Assembly (NCBI GenBank): GCA_016713435.1 | Contig: JADJPD010000006.1 | Span: 248,001-312,000 of the forward strand | Direction of reading: 5' to 3' | Length of the DNA: 64,000 nucleotides | From: Gemmatimonadota bacterium | GTDB taxonomy: Bacteria > Gemmatimonadota > Gemmatimonadetes > Gemmatimonadales > GWC2-71-9 | Shown: positions 31,055 through 38,690 of the stretch, in pieces | Numbering within the stretch: position 1 is the first letter of the stretch | How the letters are laid out: each line of letters begins with the position of its first letter | The notes under the pieces: generated by a model | What the model saw: the letters and a program-made list of their open reading frames with translations, nothing else | What the model was told of the DNA's origin: nothing | The model's database searches: none | Position numbers and translations under genes: made by a program

Positions 31055-31381
31055 ATGCCGACGCTGACCAGCCCGACCGACCTCGCCCGCCTGGCGCGGA
31101 CGTTTCATGCCCTCTCCGACGAGACGCGCCTGGCCATTGTCGCGCTGCTCCGGAACGGGGAGCGCTGCGTCTGCGACCTGACGGCGGTGATGGAGGCGGG
31201 CCAGTCCCGGCTCTCCTTCCACCTCAAGACCCTCAAGGAAGCGGGCCTGGTGCAGGACCGCCGCGAGGGACGCTGGGCCTATTACTCGCTGGTGCCGGGC
31301 GCCCTGGAAGGACTGGAGTCGCAGCTGGCCGAGCTGTCTCCGATGCGGGCGGTGCGGGCGCTCAAGGTGAAGTGCTGCTAG
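31055..31381 (+). CDS. arsR: ArsR/SmtB-family arsenic-responsive repressor
   Basis: 108 residues, winged helix-turn-helix. Residues FHALSDETRLAIVALLRNG open the domain. The arsenic-sensing motif ERCVCDL carries the C-x-C pair of classical ArsR in helix 3, and AGQSRLSFHLKTLKEAGL is the recognition helix. The C-terminus ends KVKCC, adding two more cysteines as a possible second thiol site. It should repress itself and arsM through the two identical inverted repeats and release DNA when arsenite binds. Start as ATG 31055. Confidence 0.9.
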   Translation: MPTLTSPTDLARLARTFHALSDETRLAIVALLRNGERCVCDLTAVMEAGQSRLSFHLKTLKEAGLVQDRREGRWAYYSLVPGALEGLESQLAELSPMRAVRALKVKCC

Positions 31382-31413
31382 GCGGGACGCCGCCTTTTCT
31401 TTTTCTCTTATTC

Positions 31414-31429
31414 ATCAAAAATTCTTGAT
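31414..31429. promoter_or_regulatory. ArsR-type operator, copy 2, before arsM
   Basis: ATCAAA-AATT-CTTGAT; 5 of 6 arm positions pair and the right arm is identical to copy 1. It lies 14 bp before the arsM ATG, and GAAGGAG follows as ribosome-binding site. The T-rich tract upstream may serve as terminator of arsR. Confidence 0.65.
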
Positions 31430-31443
31430 AGAAGGAGCGGGAC

Positions 31444-32307
31444 ATGTCGGAGATCGTGCAGATCGTGAAGGAGCGCTACGGCGAGGCCGCCCGGCGCGCC
31501 CAGCAGGGCACCAAGGCGGGGTGTTGCGGCACGGGCTCGAGCTGCGACCCCGACATCATCACCCGCGACCTCTACGATGCGGTGCAGGCCAATGAAGTGC
31601 CCGAGGCGGCGCTCCTCGCCTCGCTGGGCTGCGGCAACCCGACGGCGCTCGCCGAGCTGCGTCCGGGCGAGGTGGTGCTGGACCTGGGCTCGGGCGGCGG
31701 CATTGACGTGCTCCTCTCCGCCAAGCGCGTGGGGCCGACGGGCAAGGCCTACGGCCTCGACATGACGGACGACATGCTGGCCCTGGCGCGCAAGAACCAG
31801 CAGGAGGCGGGCGCCACCAACGTGGAGTTCCTCAAGGGCCAGATCGAGGCGATCCCGCTCCCCGACAACAGCGTGGACGTGATCATCTCCAACTGCGTCA
31901 TCAACCTCTCCGGCGACAAGGACAAGGTCATCGCCGAGGCGTTCCGGGTGCTCAAGCCGGGCGGGCGCTTCGCGGTCTCCGACGTCGTCACCCGCGGGGC
32001 CATCCCCGAGGCGGTGCGCGCCAGCATGGCGCTCTGGACCGGCTGCGTGGCCGGCGCGCTGGATGAAGCCGAGTACGTTGCCAAGCTGACGGCCGCCGGC
32101 TTCGAGGCCGCGGGCGTGGAGCCGACGCGGATCTACAGCGGTGAGGACGCCATGACCTTCCTGGTGGACGCCGGGCTCGATGCCGCCGCGGTGGCGCCGC
32201 AGATCGACGGCAAGGTGATGGGCGCCTTCATCCGCGCCACCAAGCCCGCCGCGAAGGGCCTGCCCGTGGCCGCGGCGTGCTGCGGTCCGGACTGCTGCGG
32301 GTCGTGA
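31444..32307 (+). CDS. arsM: Arsenite S-adenosylmethionine methyltransferase
   Basis: 287 residues. AdoMet-binding motif VVLDLGSGGGIDVLLSAKRV, with LDMTDDML and ISNCVINLSGDKDKV. Arsenic-binding cysteines are seen in SLGCGNPTAL and WTGCVAGAL, the pair conserved in ArsM. Further Cys pairs lie at the N-terminus (AGCCGTGSSCD) and the C-terminus (ACCGPDCCGS). The enzyme adds methyl groups to As(III), giving mono- to trimethyl arsenicals. It has its own operator and a strong GGAG, and its stop overlaps the next gene (GTGA), which would link methylation with ArsN2/ArsC production. Confidence 0.92.
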   Translation: MSEIVQIVKERYGEAARRAQQGTKAGCCGTGSSCDPDIITRDLYDAVQANEVPEAALLASLGCGNPTALAELRPGEVVLDLGSGGGIDVLLSAKRVGPTGKAYGLDMTDDMLALARKNQQEAGATNVEFLKGQIEAIPLPDNSVDVIISNCVINLSGDKDKVIAEAFRVLKPGGRFAVSDVVTRGAIPEAVRASMALWTGCVAGALDEAEYVAKLTAAGFEAAGVEPTRIYSGEDAMTFLVDAGLDAAAVAPQIDGKVMGAFIRATKPAAKGLPVAAACCGPDCCGS

Positions 32308-33224
32308 GCGCCCCGATCCAGGAACTGGGCCCGGATCGCCTGCCCGCGATCCGCGCCCTCCTCGGCGCCAGCGCGCTGCCGGTCGAGGATCTCGACCCGG
32401 CGCTGCTCCCGCGCTTCTTCGGCGTCGAGGGGGCGGACGGACTCCAGGGCGTGGTGGCCCTGGAGCGGCAGGGGGAGGCGGGCCTCCTCCGCTCGCTGGC
32501 GGTGGCGCCCGCGTCGAGAGGCACCGGGCTCGGCCGGGAGCTGGTGCAGCACGTGGAGGCTCAGGCGGTGGGCGCGGGGCTCCGGGAGCTCTGGCTGCTC
32601 ACCACCACCGCGGAGCCCTTCTTCCGCCACCTGGGCTGGGAGCCGGCCGCGCGGGACCGCGCGCCCGAGGGCATTCGCGGCACCAGCGAGTTCCGGAGCG
32701 TCTGTCCCTCGAGCGCGGCCTGCCTGCGACGCGACCTCCGCGGCCTCATGCAGCCCTACCGCGTGCTGGTGCTCTGCACCGGGAACTCCGCCCGGAGCCA
32801 GATCGCCGAGGCGCTGCTGGCGGAGCGGGGCGCCGGGCGGTTCGTGGTGGCGAGCGCGGGGTCCCGGCCGGCGGCACGGGTCAATCCCTACGCCGTCCGC
32901 GTGCTGGCCGAGCGCGGCATTGCGTGGGAGGGCCGGGTCCCGAAGCCCATCGAGGGGCTGGAGGGGGAACGCTGGGACTTCGTGATCACCGTCTGCGACC
33001 GCGCCCGGGAAGCCTGCCCGATCTTCCCCCGGCGCCCGGTCTTTGCCCACTGGGGCATGCCCGATCCGGCGGAAGTGGGCGGGACCGATGAGGAGAAGCT
33101 GCGCGCCTTCCGCGACACGCTCATTACCCTGGAGCGACGCATCGCCCTCTTCCTGGAACTGCCGCTCGAGAAGCTGGACCGGCTGGCCCGGGAGCAGGCG
33201 GTGCGGGCGCTCGCCGGGCGGTAG
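32304..33224 (+). CDS. ArsN2-ArsC fusion: GNAT acetyltransferase plus arsenate reductase
   Basis: 306 residues read in one frame. Residues 1-145 are a GNAT domain of the ArsN2 type (LAVAPASRGTGLGRELVQHV, FFRHLGWEPA). Residues 149-306 are a low-molecular-weight phosphatase-type arsenate reductase: LVLCTGNSARSQIAEALL with the nucleophilic Cys, and TVCDRAREACPIF with the two further cysteines of the thioredoxin-linked cascade. No stop separates them. ATG 32748 could start ArsC alone but has no ribosome-binding site, so a fusion is the simpler reading. ArsC reduces arsenate to arsenite; ArsN2 function is unproven. GTG start overlaps the arsM stop. Confidence 0.85.
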   Translation: MSAPIQELGPDRLPAIRALLGASALPVEDLDPALLPRFFGVEGADGLQGVVALERQGEAGLLRSLAVAPASRGTGLGRELVQHVEAQAVGAGLRELWLLTTTAEPFFRHLGWEPAARDRAPEGIRGTSEFRSVCPSSAACLRRDLRGLMQPYRVLVLCTGNSARSQIAEALLAERGAGRFVVASAGSRPAARVNPYAVRVLAERGIAWEGRVPKPIEGLEGERWDFVITVCDRAREACPIFPRRPVFAHWGMPDPAEVGGTDEEKLRAFRDTLITLERRIALFLELPLEKLDRLAREQAVRALAGR

Positions 33225-33240
33225 GCGGGAACCGGACCGG

Positions 33241-33268
33241 TTGACGGTCCCCTACCTACTAGTAGATT
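33241..33268 (+). promoter_or_regulatory. Promoter and palindromic operator of the TetR gene
   Basis: TTGACG (33241-33246), 16-bp spacer, TAGATT (33263-33268), then ATG 5 bp later. CTACTAGTAG (33256-33265) is a perfect 10-bp palindrome overlapping the -10, the expected place for self-repression. No SD, so the transcript is leaderless or nearly so. Confidence 0.6.
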
Positions 33269-33273
33269 GCAGC

Positions 33274-33849
33274 ATGACCACCTCCACCGCCGACCGGATC
33301 CTCGACCTCGCCGAAGGGCTGATCCAGACCCGCGGCTACGAGGCCTTCAGCTACGCCGACATCTCGGCGCCGCTCAACATCCGGAACGCCTCGATTCACT
33401 ACCACTTCCCGAGCAAGGGCGACCTGGCCCGGGCGGTGGCGGCGCGGTACCGGGCCGCCTTCGCCGAGAAGCTGGCGCGGCTCGAGGCGGAGCATCCCGA
33501 CCCCACCCGGCGCCTGATGCGCTACGTCCGGCTGTTCCAGGACGCGCTGCGCGACGGGGACCACATGTGCCTCTACGGCATGCTGGCCTCCACCTCGGCC
33601 ACGCTGCCGGAGCGGGTGCTGGCCGAGGTGAATGGGTTCTTCGCCGACAACGAGGCGTGGCTGGCCCGGGTGCTGGCCGACGGCCGGACGCAGGGGATGT
33701 TCCGCTTCGAGGGGAAGCCGGAGACGGCGGCCGCGGCGCTGCTGGCGGGCCTGGAGGGCGCCATGCTGGTGGCCCGGAGCCGGCGGGACGTGAAGCACTT
33801 TGCCGCCGTGGCCCTCCGCCTGGTGGACGTACTGACCAGCGATGATTGA
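33274..33849 (+). CDS. TetR/AcrR-family transcriptional regulator
   Basis: 191 residues. The N-terminal helix-turn-helix is present: ADRILDLAEGLIQTRGYEAF, YADISAPLNIRNASIHYHF, PSKGDLARAVAARYR. The C-terminal helical domain contains HMCLYGMLASTSATLPERV, a TetR_C form with one cysteine in a ligand-pocket region. A palindrome over its own promoter suggests self-repression. The downstream sulfur genes (SoxY, SoxZ) start 52 bp later and are the likely regulated set, possibly in response to a reactive sulfur species. That regulation is inferred. Confidence 0.85.
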   Translation: MTTSTADRILDLAEGLIQTRGYEAFSYADISAPLNIRNASIHYHFPSKGDLARAVAARYRAAFAEKLARLEAEHPDPTRRLMRYVRLFQDALRDGDHMCLYGMLASTSATLPERVLAEVNGFFADNEAWLARVLADGRTQGMFRFEGKPETAAAALLAGLEGAMLVARSRRDVKHFAAVALRLVDVLTSDD

Positions 33850-33901
33850 CGGACGCGGCCGGCGGCCGCAGCTTGGGATGAGACTCCCGGAGGAGACCAG
33901 G

Positions 33902-34423
33902 ATGACGGACCAGAACGAGAACGGCCGGCGACGCTTCCTGCAGGCGGTGGGCGCGCTGGGCCTCGCGGCGGCGGTGGAAGGGGTGAGCGGCGCCCGGAAG
34001 GCGCTGCCCGCCATGACGCGCGTGACGCGCCTGGCGGTGGGCGACGACCCGCCGCCGATCCCAAACGAGATCGTCGCGAAGATCTACCAGGACCGCTTCC
34101 AGGGCCGCGCCATCACCACGGGGCACGTGACGCTCGACATCCCGCTCATGGCGGAGGACGGGCGCTACGTGCCGGTGATCGTCGAGTCGGACCTGCCGAT
34201 GACGGCGCAGCAGTACGTGAAGAGCCTGTTCCTCATTGTGGACCACAATCCCGACCCGCTGGTGACGGCGTTCCACTTCACGCCCGCGCTCGGGCCGGTG
34301 AACCTCCAGACCCGCATCAAGATGAAGCGGACCAGCTGGATCCGCGGCATCGCCGAGCTCAACACCGGCGAGCTGTATGCGAGCTATCTCAAGGTTGAGA
34401 CCACCCTCAACGGGTGCGGGTGA
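33902..34423 (+). CDS. soxY: SoxY-type thiosulfate oxidation carrier protein
   Basis: 173 residues. A TAT signal (GRRRFLQAVGALGLAAAVEG) exports it folded. The SoxY core includes GHVTLDIPLMAEDGRYVPVI and LFLIVDHNPDPLVTAFHF. The C-terminus ends LNGCG, the swinging arm whose terminal cysteine binds the sulfur intermediate (GGCG in most SoxY; the first Gly is Asn here). GGAGGAG lies 8 bases before the ATG. The protein forms a dimer with SoxZ and carries the sulfur atom while partner enzymes work on it. SoxA, SoxX, SoxB and SoxCD are not in the window. Confidence 0.9.
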   Translation: MTDQNENGRRRFLQAVGALGLAAAVEGVSGARKALPAMTRVTRLAVGDDPPPIPNEIVAKIYQDRFQGRAITTGHVTLDIPLMAEDGRYVPVIVESDLPMTAQQYVKSLFLIVDHNPDPLVTAFHFTPALGPVNLQTRIKMKRTSWIRGIAELNTGELYASYLKVETTLNGCG

Positions 34424-34428
34424 CCATC

Positions 34429-34761
34429 ATGGAAACCGGAAAGACGAAGATCGTCCTGCCCCCGCGGATCCAGCGTGGCGACGTGATCCGGGTGCAGGTG
34501 GCGGTGCAGCATCCCATGGACACCGGCTTCTTCCGCGACGCCAACGCCGAGATCATCCCGCCCTGGTTCATCAAGGACGTGCAGGTGACGCTGGGCGACG
34601 AGGAGATCGCGCGGTTCGAGTGGACCAGCGGGATCTCCAAGGACCCGATCGTGAGCTTCCAGCTCAAGGCGGAGAAGGAAGGCGCGCTCACCTTCCTCTG
34701 GACCGACAACCGCGGCGGGAAGTACAGCGGCACGGCCGAGCTCAAGTTCGCCACGGCGTGA
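34429..34761 (+). CDS. soxZ: SoxZ, sulfur carrier partner
   Basis: 110 residues. Immunoglobulin-like sandwich of the SoxZ family: KIVLPPRIQRGDVIRVQVAV, HPMDTGFF, ISKDPIVSFQLKAE. It has no signal peptide and should be carried across with SoxY as a complex. ATG 34429 was chosen; GTG 34420 overlapping the SoxY stop (GTGA) is an equally possible coupled start and adds three residues. It is followed closely by the metallo-beta-lactamase-fold gene in the same operon. Confidence 0.88.
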   Translation: METGKTKIVLPPRIQRGDVIRVQVAVQHPMDTGFFRDANAEIIPPWFIKDVQVTLGDEEIARFEWTSGISKDPIVSFQLKAEKEGALTFLWTDNRGGKYSGTAELKFATA

Positions 34762-34772
34762 GGCAGACCCCG

Positions 34773-35798
34773 ATGCGGCGCGGACGCGCCGCCGGCATCC
34801 TGGCGAGGGCGCTCCCCTGGGGCGCCCTCGCCGCTGTGTGTGTGGCGGTGCCGGCCCACGCGCAGGACTCAGCCGCGCCCAAGCCGCGGATGTTCTCCGT
34901 GACCACGGAGCGGACACTCTACCCGCTGCAGCGCGCGGGGCAGGGCGTGTGGGTGGTGCGGGGTGATACCGGGAAGGGCGCCGAGGGGCGTCCCAACGCC
35001 GGCTTCATTGCCACACGCGAGGGGGTGATCGCGGTGGGCGGCCTGGCGAGCCCGGCGCAGGCGCGGGCGGTGATCCGCACCATCCGCACCCGGAGCCAGG
35101 CGCCGCTTCGCTACCTGGTGCTGTACGCGCACCATCCCGACATGTCGTTCGGCGCCATCGAGTTCAAGCGCGCCGGGGCGCAGGTCGTGTCGCACCCCAA
35201 CAGCCGGGTGCTCGCGGCCGAGGGCGGGCCGGACGCGGAGATGGCGGACTGGCACAGCGTGGTGGGGCTGCAGGAGCTGGTGGGGTTCGAGTTTGCCAAT
35301 GCCCCCGATCATCCCGTGACCGGCTGGGACACCCTCCGCCTCGGCGGGCGCGAGGTGGTGGTGTTCCACCCCGGTCAGGCGCACTCGCTCGGCGACCTCA
35401 TGGTGTGGGTGCCGTCCGACCGGGTGCTCTTCGCGGGCGACATCCTGGTGGAGGACGGGATCACGATGGTGGTGGACGGCAACTCGAAGATCCTGCTCCG
35501 GACGCTGGATCTCATCGATTCGCTGAAGCCGCGCGTGGTGGTCCCCGGCCACGGCCGCATCCCCACAGATCCGACGGAACTGACCCGCCTCACCCGGCAG
35601 TACATCACCACGCTCCGCGACTCCATGCAGGCGGAAGTGGCGCGCGGCCGCTCGCAGCGGCGCGCCATCGAGGCGTTCCCGCCGCCCGATGAGCGGCGGC
35701 CGGTGACGCGGAACAGCCGCATCCGGCGGAACGCGGCGCGGGTGTACCAGGAGATGGAGCGGGCCGCCCTCGGCCTCGATGAGGAGGCGGGGTCATGA
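34773..35798 (+). CDS. Metallo-beta-lactamase-fold periplasmic protein with altered metal site
   Basis: 341 residues with a signal peptide (LPWGALAAVCVAVPAHAQ). The fold resembles SoxH and related MBL proteins in sulfur-oxidation loci. The usual HxHxDH motif is changed: LYAHHPDMSFG aligns so that the first and last histidines are Ala and Met, leaving H and D. The later ligands are kept: PGQAHSLGDLMVWV, FAGDILVEDG and VVPGHGRIP. A mononuclear or weak metal site is likely, or substrate binding without hydrolysis. The protein is probably a partner of SoxYZ and the rhodanese. Its stop overlaps the rhodanese start (ATGA). Confidence 0.8.
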   Translation: MRRGRAAGILARALPWGALAAVCVAVPAHAQDSAAPKPRMFSVTTERTLYPLQRAGQGVWVVRGDTGKGAEGRPNAGFIATREGVIAVGGLASPAQARAVIRTIRTRSQAPLRYLVLYAHHPDMSFGAIEFKRAGAQVVSHPNSRVLAAEGGPDAEMADWHSVVGLQELVGFEFANAPDHPVTGWDTLRLGGREVVVFHPGQAHSLGDLMVWVPSDRVLFAGDILVEDGITMVVDGNSKILLRTLDLIDSLKPRVVVPGHGRIPTDPTELTRLTRQYITTLRDSMQAEVARGRSQRRAIEAFPPPDERRPVTRNSRIRRNAARVYQEMERAALGLDEEAGS

Positions 35799-36709
35799 GA
35801 CGGCGTGCTCCAGTGTTCGCCCTGGTGCTGCTCGTGGCGTCCTGCCTCACGACTCCCCTCGCGTCCCAGGCCGTCGAGGCGGACCCCCCGCCGCGCGTGG
35901 CGCTCATCACGCCCGAGGCGCTGGCGCCCCTGCTCGACAGCGTGTCGGTGCTCGACGTGCGCGCCGCGTGGAGCAGCTACCTCCAGAACCACCTCCCGAA
36001 CGCCGCCTGGCTCTCGATCGAGACGCTGCGCGCACAGAACGGCGAGCTCCCCTTCCAGCTGCTGGAGCCAGGGGCCTATGCCTCGCTGTTCCGGCGAGTC
36101 GGGGTCGATCCCCGGCGGATGGTGGTGGTCTACAGCGCCGGCGACCAGCTCGACATCGACGCCACCTTCGCGGCGTGGCTCCTCTCCGCGATGGGCGTGC
36201 CCCGCGTCCGCGTGCTCGACGGCGGCTACGCCCGCTGGGAGCTCGAGGGCCGGCCCCTCACGCAGCGCTACCCGCGCCGCCCCGTGCCGCCCGGCATGAG
36301 TGGCCGGGGTTTCCGGCCCGCCGTTGCCTCACTGGAGCAGGTCCAGGCCGCCTCCCGCGGCAACGGCGTCCTCCTGGTGGACGCCCGCCCCCCGGAGCAG
36401 TTCGCCGGCTCCGCCGGCGCGCAGATGCGGCGCGGGCACATCCCGGGCGCCGTCAACCATCCCTGGAAGGACGACCTCGAGAAGCGCGACCTGGCCCTGG
36501 TCTGGAAATCCGTCGCCGACCTCCGCGCCTCCTACGCGGCGCAGGGCATCACGCCGGACAAGGACATCATCCTCTACTGCAACAGCGGCACCGAGGCCAG
36601 CCACGTCTGGTTTGCGCTCCACGCGCTGCTCGGGTATCCGAAGGTGCGGATCTACACCGGGTCGTGGACGCAGTGGGCGGAGCGGGAGGAGTTGCCGGTC
36701 GAGAAGTAG
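35795..36709 (+). CDS. Exported two-domain rhodanese (sulfurtransferase)
   Basis: 304 residues. An N-terminal signal with LLVASC suggests a lipoprotein. The first rhodanese domain (DVRAAWSSYLQNHLPNA, YSAGDQLDIDATF) has no catalytic Cys. The second (VDARPPEQFAGSAGAQMRRG, HIPGAVNHPW) has the active loop YCNSGTEASHVWFAL with the persulfide Cys. It moves sulfane sulfur, for example thiosulfate to cyanide or to a protein thiol. With SoxYZ it forms a short periplasmic sulfur-handling operon. ATGA overlap with the MBL gene. Confidence 0.87.
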   Translation: MRRRAPVFALVLLVASCLTTPLASQAVEADPPPRVALITPEALAPLLDSVSVLDVRAAWSSYLQNHLPNAAWLSIETLRAQNGELPFQLLEPGAYASLFRRVGVDPRRMVVVYSAGDQLDIDATFAAWLLSAMGVPRVRVLDGGYARWELEGRPLTQRYPRRPVPPGMSGRGFRPAVASLEQVQAASRGNGVLLVDARPPEQFAGSAGAQMRRGHIPGAVNHPWKDDLEKRDLALVWKSVADLRASYAAQGITPDKDIILYCNSGTEASHVWFALHALLGYPKVRIYTGSWTQWAEREELPVEK

Positions 36710-36962
36710 CCCCGGCGCGAGGTAGTGTCCACGCACGTTCCCCAGTCCCCGCGCACCGAGGGGTCGCCCCCAGGGCCGCACCATCAGGTGGTCCACCGCC
36801 TCCGCGGGGTCCACGGTGAGGTGGGCCCGGTCGGCGGCCCAACCATACGTTCGGCCCTGACTGGACTTAGAGGGCCACCAGGGGCGTGCGTGGTGGGGCT
36901 GGGAGGGCTGAACGCTCGTGGACGCTGCGGCGGGGCTCGTCTCAGGAGACGGCCCTCTTGCG

Positions 36963-38363
36963 TCAGGGGGGCGGCGGCACGGCGTCGCGCGGAGATCGGG
37001 GCACCCCCTCCCGCATCACCCACTCCACCTGCGTGAGGTTGGTGATGTCCGCCAGCGGATCGGCGCGGAGGAGGAGGAGGTCCGCCCGCTTCCCCGGGGC
37101 GATGGTTCCCAGGTCCTTGGCCACGGGGCCGATGGCGATGGCGGCGTCGCGGGTGGCGGCGAGGAGGGCGCGCGCGGGGGCGAGGCCGAGGGAGTCCACG
37201 AAGAGGCGGAGTTCCTCGGTGAGCATGGCCCGCTCGCTCGGCGGGCCGTAGGCGGTGTGGTCGGTGCCGGCGGTGAGGCGGACGCCGCGGGCCACCGCCT
37301 CGCGCGTGACGGCGACGCCGAAGGTGCCGGCGGCCAGGGCGTAGCGGTCGGGCAGGGTGGGCACGGGGCGGCGGTGGGCGCCGGCCCGCCGGGCGCTCAG
37401 CTCGGCCACGTGCAGGGTGGGCTCGAGGAAGGTGCCGCGGGCGGCGAGGGTGTCCAGGGCCGCGAGCACGGCGGGCGCGTGCGCCGAGGTGCCGGTGGCG
37501 GAGTCGGCGGTGATGCGGAGCAGGTAGCTCGAGGTGCGCAGGCTGTCGCGCGCGTAGTGGTCCAGCAGCTCGCCCACGAGGCCGGCGGCGTGGACCACGC
37601 CGTCTTGCCCGGCGGTGGCCTGCTCGAGGACGCTGGCCGGCTGCACCCACGCATGGCCCCACACCGGCATCCCGACGGCGTGCGCGGCCTGCACCAGCGC
37701 CGCGACCTGCGCCGAGTCGAGATCCTGGTACAGCTTGAGCCCGATGGCCCCGCCCGCGATGGCCTTCTGCACCACCTCCGGCGCCTCGGAGGCGGTGGTG
37801 AGCATCAGCGGAAACCAGCCCAGCTGGCGCATGCCGTTGGCCTGCGGGGCATGCATGCGGATGAAGCCGTCCTCGGTGCGCTCCCGCTCGGGGCCGAAGA
37901 AGCGGATGCCGGCCACCAGCTGCATGGCAAAGACGCGCGGCGCCGCGGGCCCCGCCGAGTCCACCTCCTCGCGGAGGCGCGAGGGGTTGGTGCCCATGTC
38001 GCGCACGGTGGTGATGCCGCGGGCCAGCAGGTCGCGGAGGTCGGTGCGGAGCGAGGGGTCGGTCCGGCCGCCGACGCGGAAGAGCAGGTGGACGTGGGTG
38101 TCGATCAGGCCGGGGAGGAGCCAGCGGCCGGTGGCATCCACGCGTGTCGCGTTTCGGGGCACGGGGCAGGCGCGCCGGGTGCCGGCGCAGGTGACCGTCC
38201 CGTCCTGCACCAGCACCACCGCGTCGGGCACGGCGGGGGCGCCGGTGCCGTCCCAGAGGGTGGCGCCGAGGATGGCGAGCGGCGGCGCGGCTGGCACCTG
38301 CGATCCCAGCGGGGCCGTGAGGCCGACGAGGAGCGCGGTCAGCGGGAGGAGCGGGAGGCGCAT
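36963..38363 (-). CDS. Exported amidohydrolase (imidazolonepropionase/prolidase-type)
   Basis: 466 residues. A signal peptide (LPLLPLTALLVGLTAPLGSQ) is followed by a TIM-barrel metal-dependent hydrolase. Metal ligands are HVH in GLIDTHVHLLF, the carboxylated lysine in GGAIGLKLYQDL, the His of GHAWVQPAS and VVHAAGLVGE, and the Asp of LTAGTDHTAYGP. The C-terminal sandwich has GTIAPGKRADLLLLRADPL. Such exported amidohydrolases act on cyclic amides or dipeptides; the substrate is unknown. Start at ATG 38361-38363 because the signal peptide begins there. A 253-bp gap to the rhodanese (36710-36962) holds no gene I can support. Confidence 0.85.
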   Translation of the reverse strand: MRLPLLPLTALLVGLTAPLGSQVPAAPPLAILGATLWDGTGAPAVPDAVVLVQDGTVTCAGTRRACPVPRNATRVDATGRWLLPGLIDTHVHLLFRVGGRTDPSLRTDLRDLLARGITTVRDMGTNPSRLREEVDSAGPAAPRVFAMQLVAGIRFFGPERERTEDGFIRMHAPQANGMRQLGWFPLMLTTASEAPEVVQKAIAGGAIGLKLYQDLDSAQVAALVQAAHAVGMPVWGHAWVQPASVLEQATAGQDGVVHAAGLVGELLDHYARDSLRTSSYLLRITADSATGTSAHAPAVLAALDTLAARGTFLEPTLHVAELSARRAGAHRRPVPTLPDRYALAAGTFGVAVTREAVARGVRLTAGTDHTAYGPPSERAMLTEELRLFVDSLGLAPARALLAATRDAAIAIGPVAKDLGTIAPGKRADLLLLRADPLADITNLTQVEWVMREGVPRSPRDAVPPPP

Positions 38364-38413
38364 GCGGCGGCGTTCAAGGTTCAGTCGGGGACGGCCCACC
38401 TCCACTATACACC

Positions 38414-38453
38414 ACGTCCCCGCCACCGGTCACGGGCCCGGTGGCGGGGACGT
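38414..38453. terminator. Perfect 16-bp hairpin
   Basis: ACGTCCCCGCCACCGG pairs with CCGGTGGCGGGGACGT without a mismatch, loop of 8. It follows the putative small gene at 38468 on the minus strand and precedes the amidohydrolase. No T-run, so it may be a terminator or an RNA-stability element. Confidence 0.6.
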
Positions 38454-38467
38454 TGGCATCGAGGGGA

Positions 38468-38578
38468 TCAGGTGGCGCCGGTCGTGTCGTCGGGCTTGGC
38501 CTGGTCCTTGGGCTTGGCCGAGCGCTTCCGGGCCTTGGGCCACGGGATGGCGCGGGCCGCGCGCCACTGCTGGTACAT
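38468..38578 (-). CDS. Putative small basic protein, 36 residues
   Basis: ATG at 38576-38578 gives YQQWRAARAIPWPKARKRSA followed by a Lys/Pro-rich tail, pI very high, no homologue recalled. The frame stays open upstream and the codon use looks coding (AAG, CCC, GCC). A perfect hairpin follows 15 bp after its stop. It fills an otherwise empty 270-bp gap. It could be a nucleic-acid-binding peptide or an open stretch without function. No ribosome-binding site is obvious. Confidence 0.3.
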   Translation of the reverse strand: MYQQWRAARAIPWPKARKRSAKPKDQAKPDDTTGAT

Positions 38579-38690
38579 GGTGGCATCGGCCTGGGGCGCT
38601 TCCGCGCGTGCCTTGTGGGCTGTGGGGTCGAGCAGCAGATTGCTCGCTGTCCCCTGATGACCCGCGGACTCCCCTCTCTGGAGACCAGTC

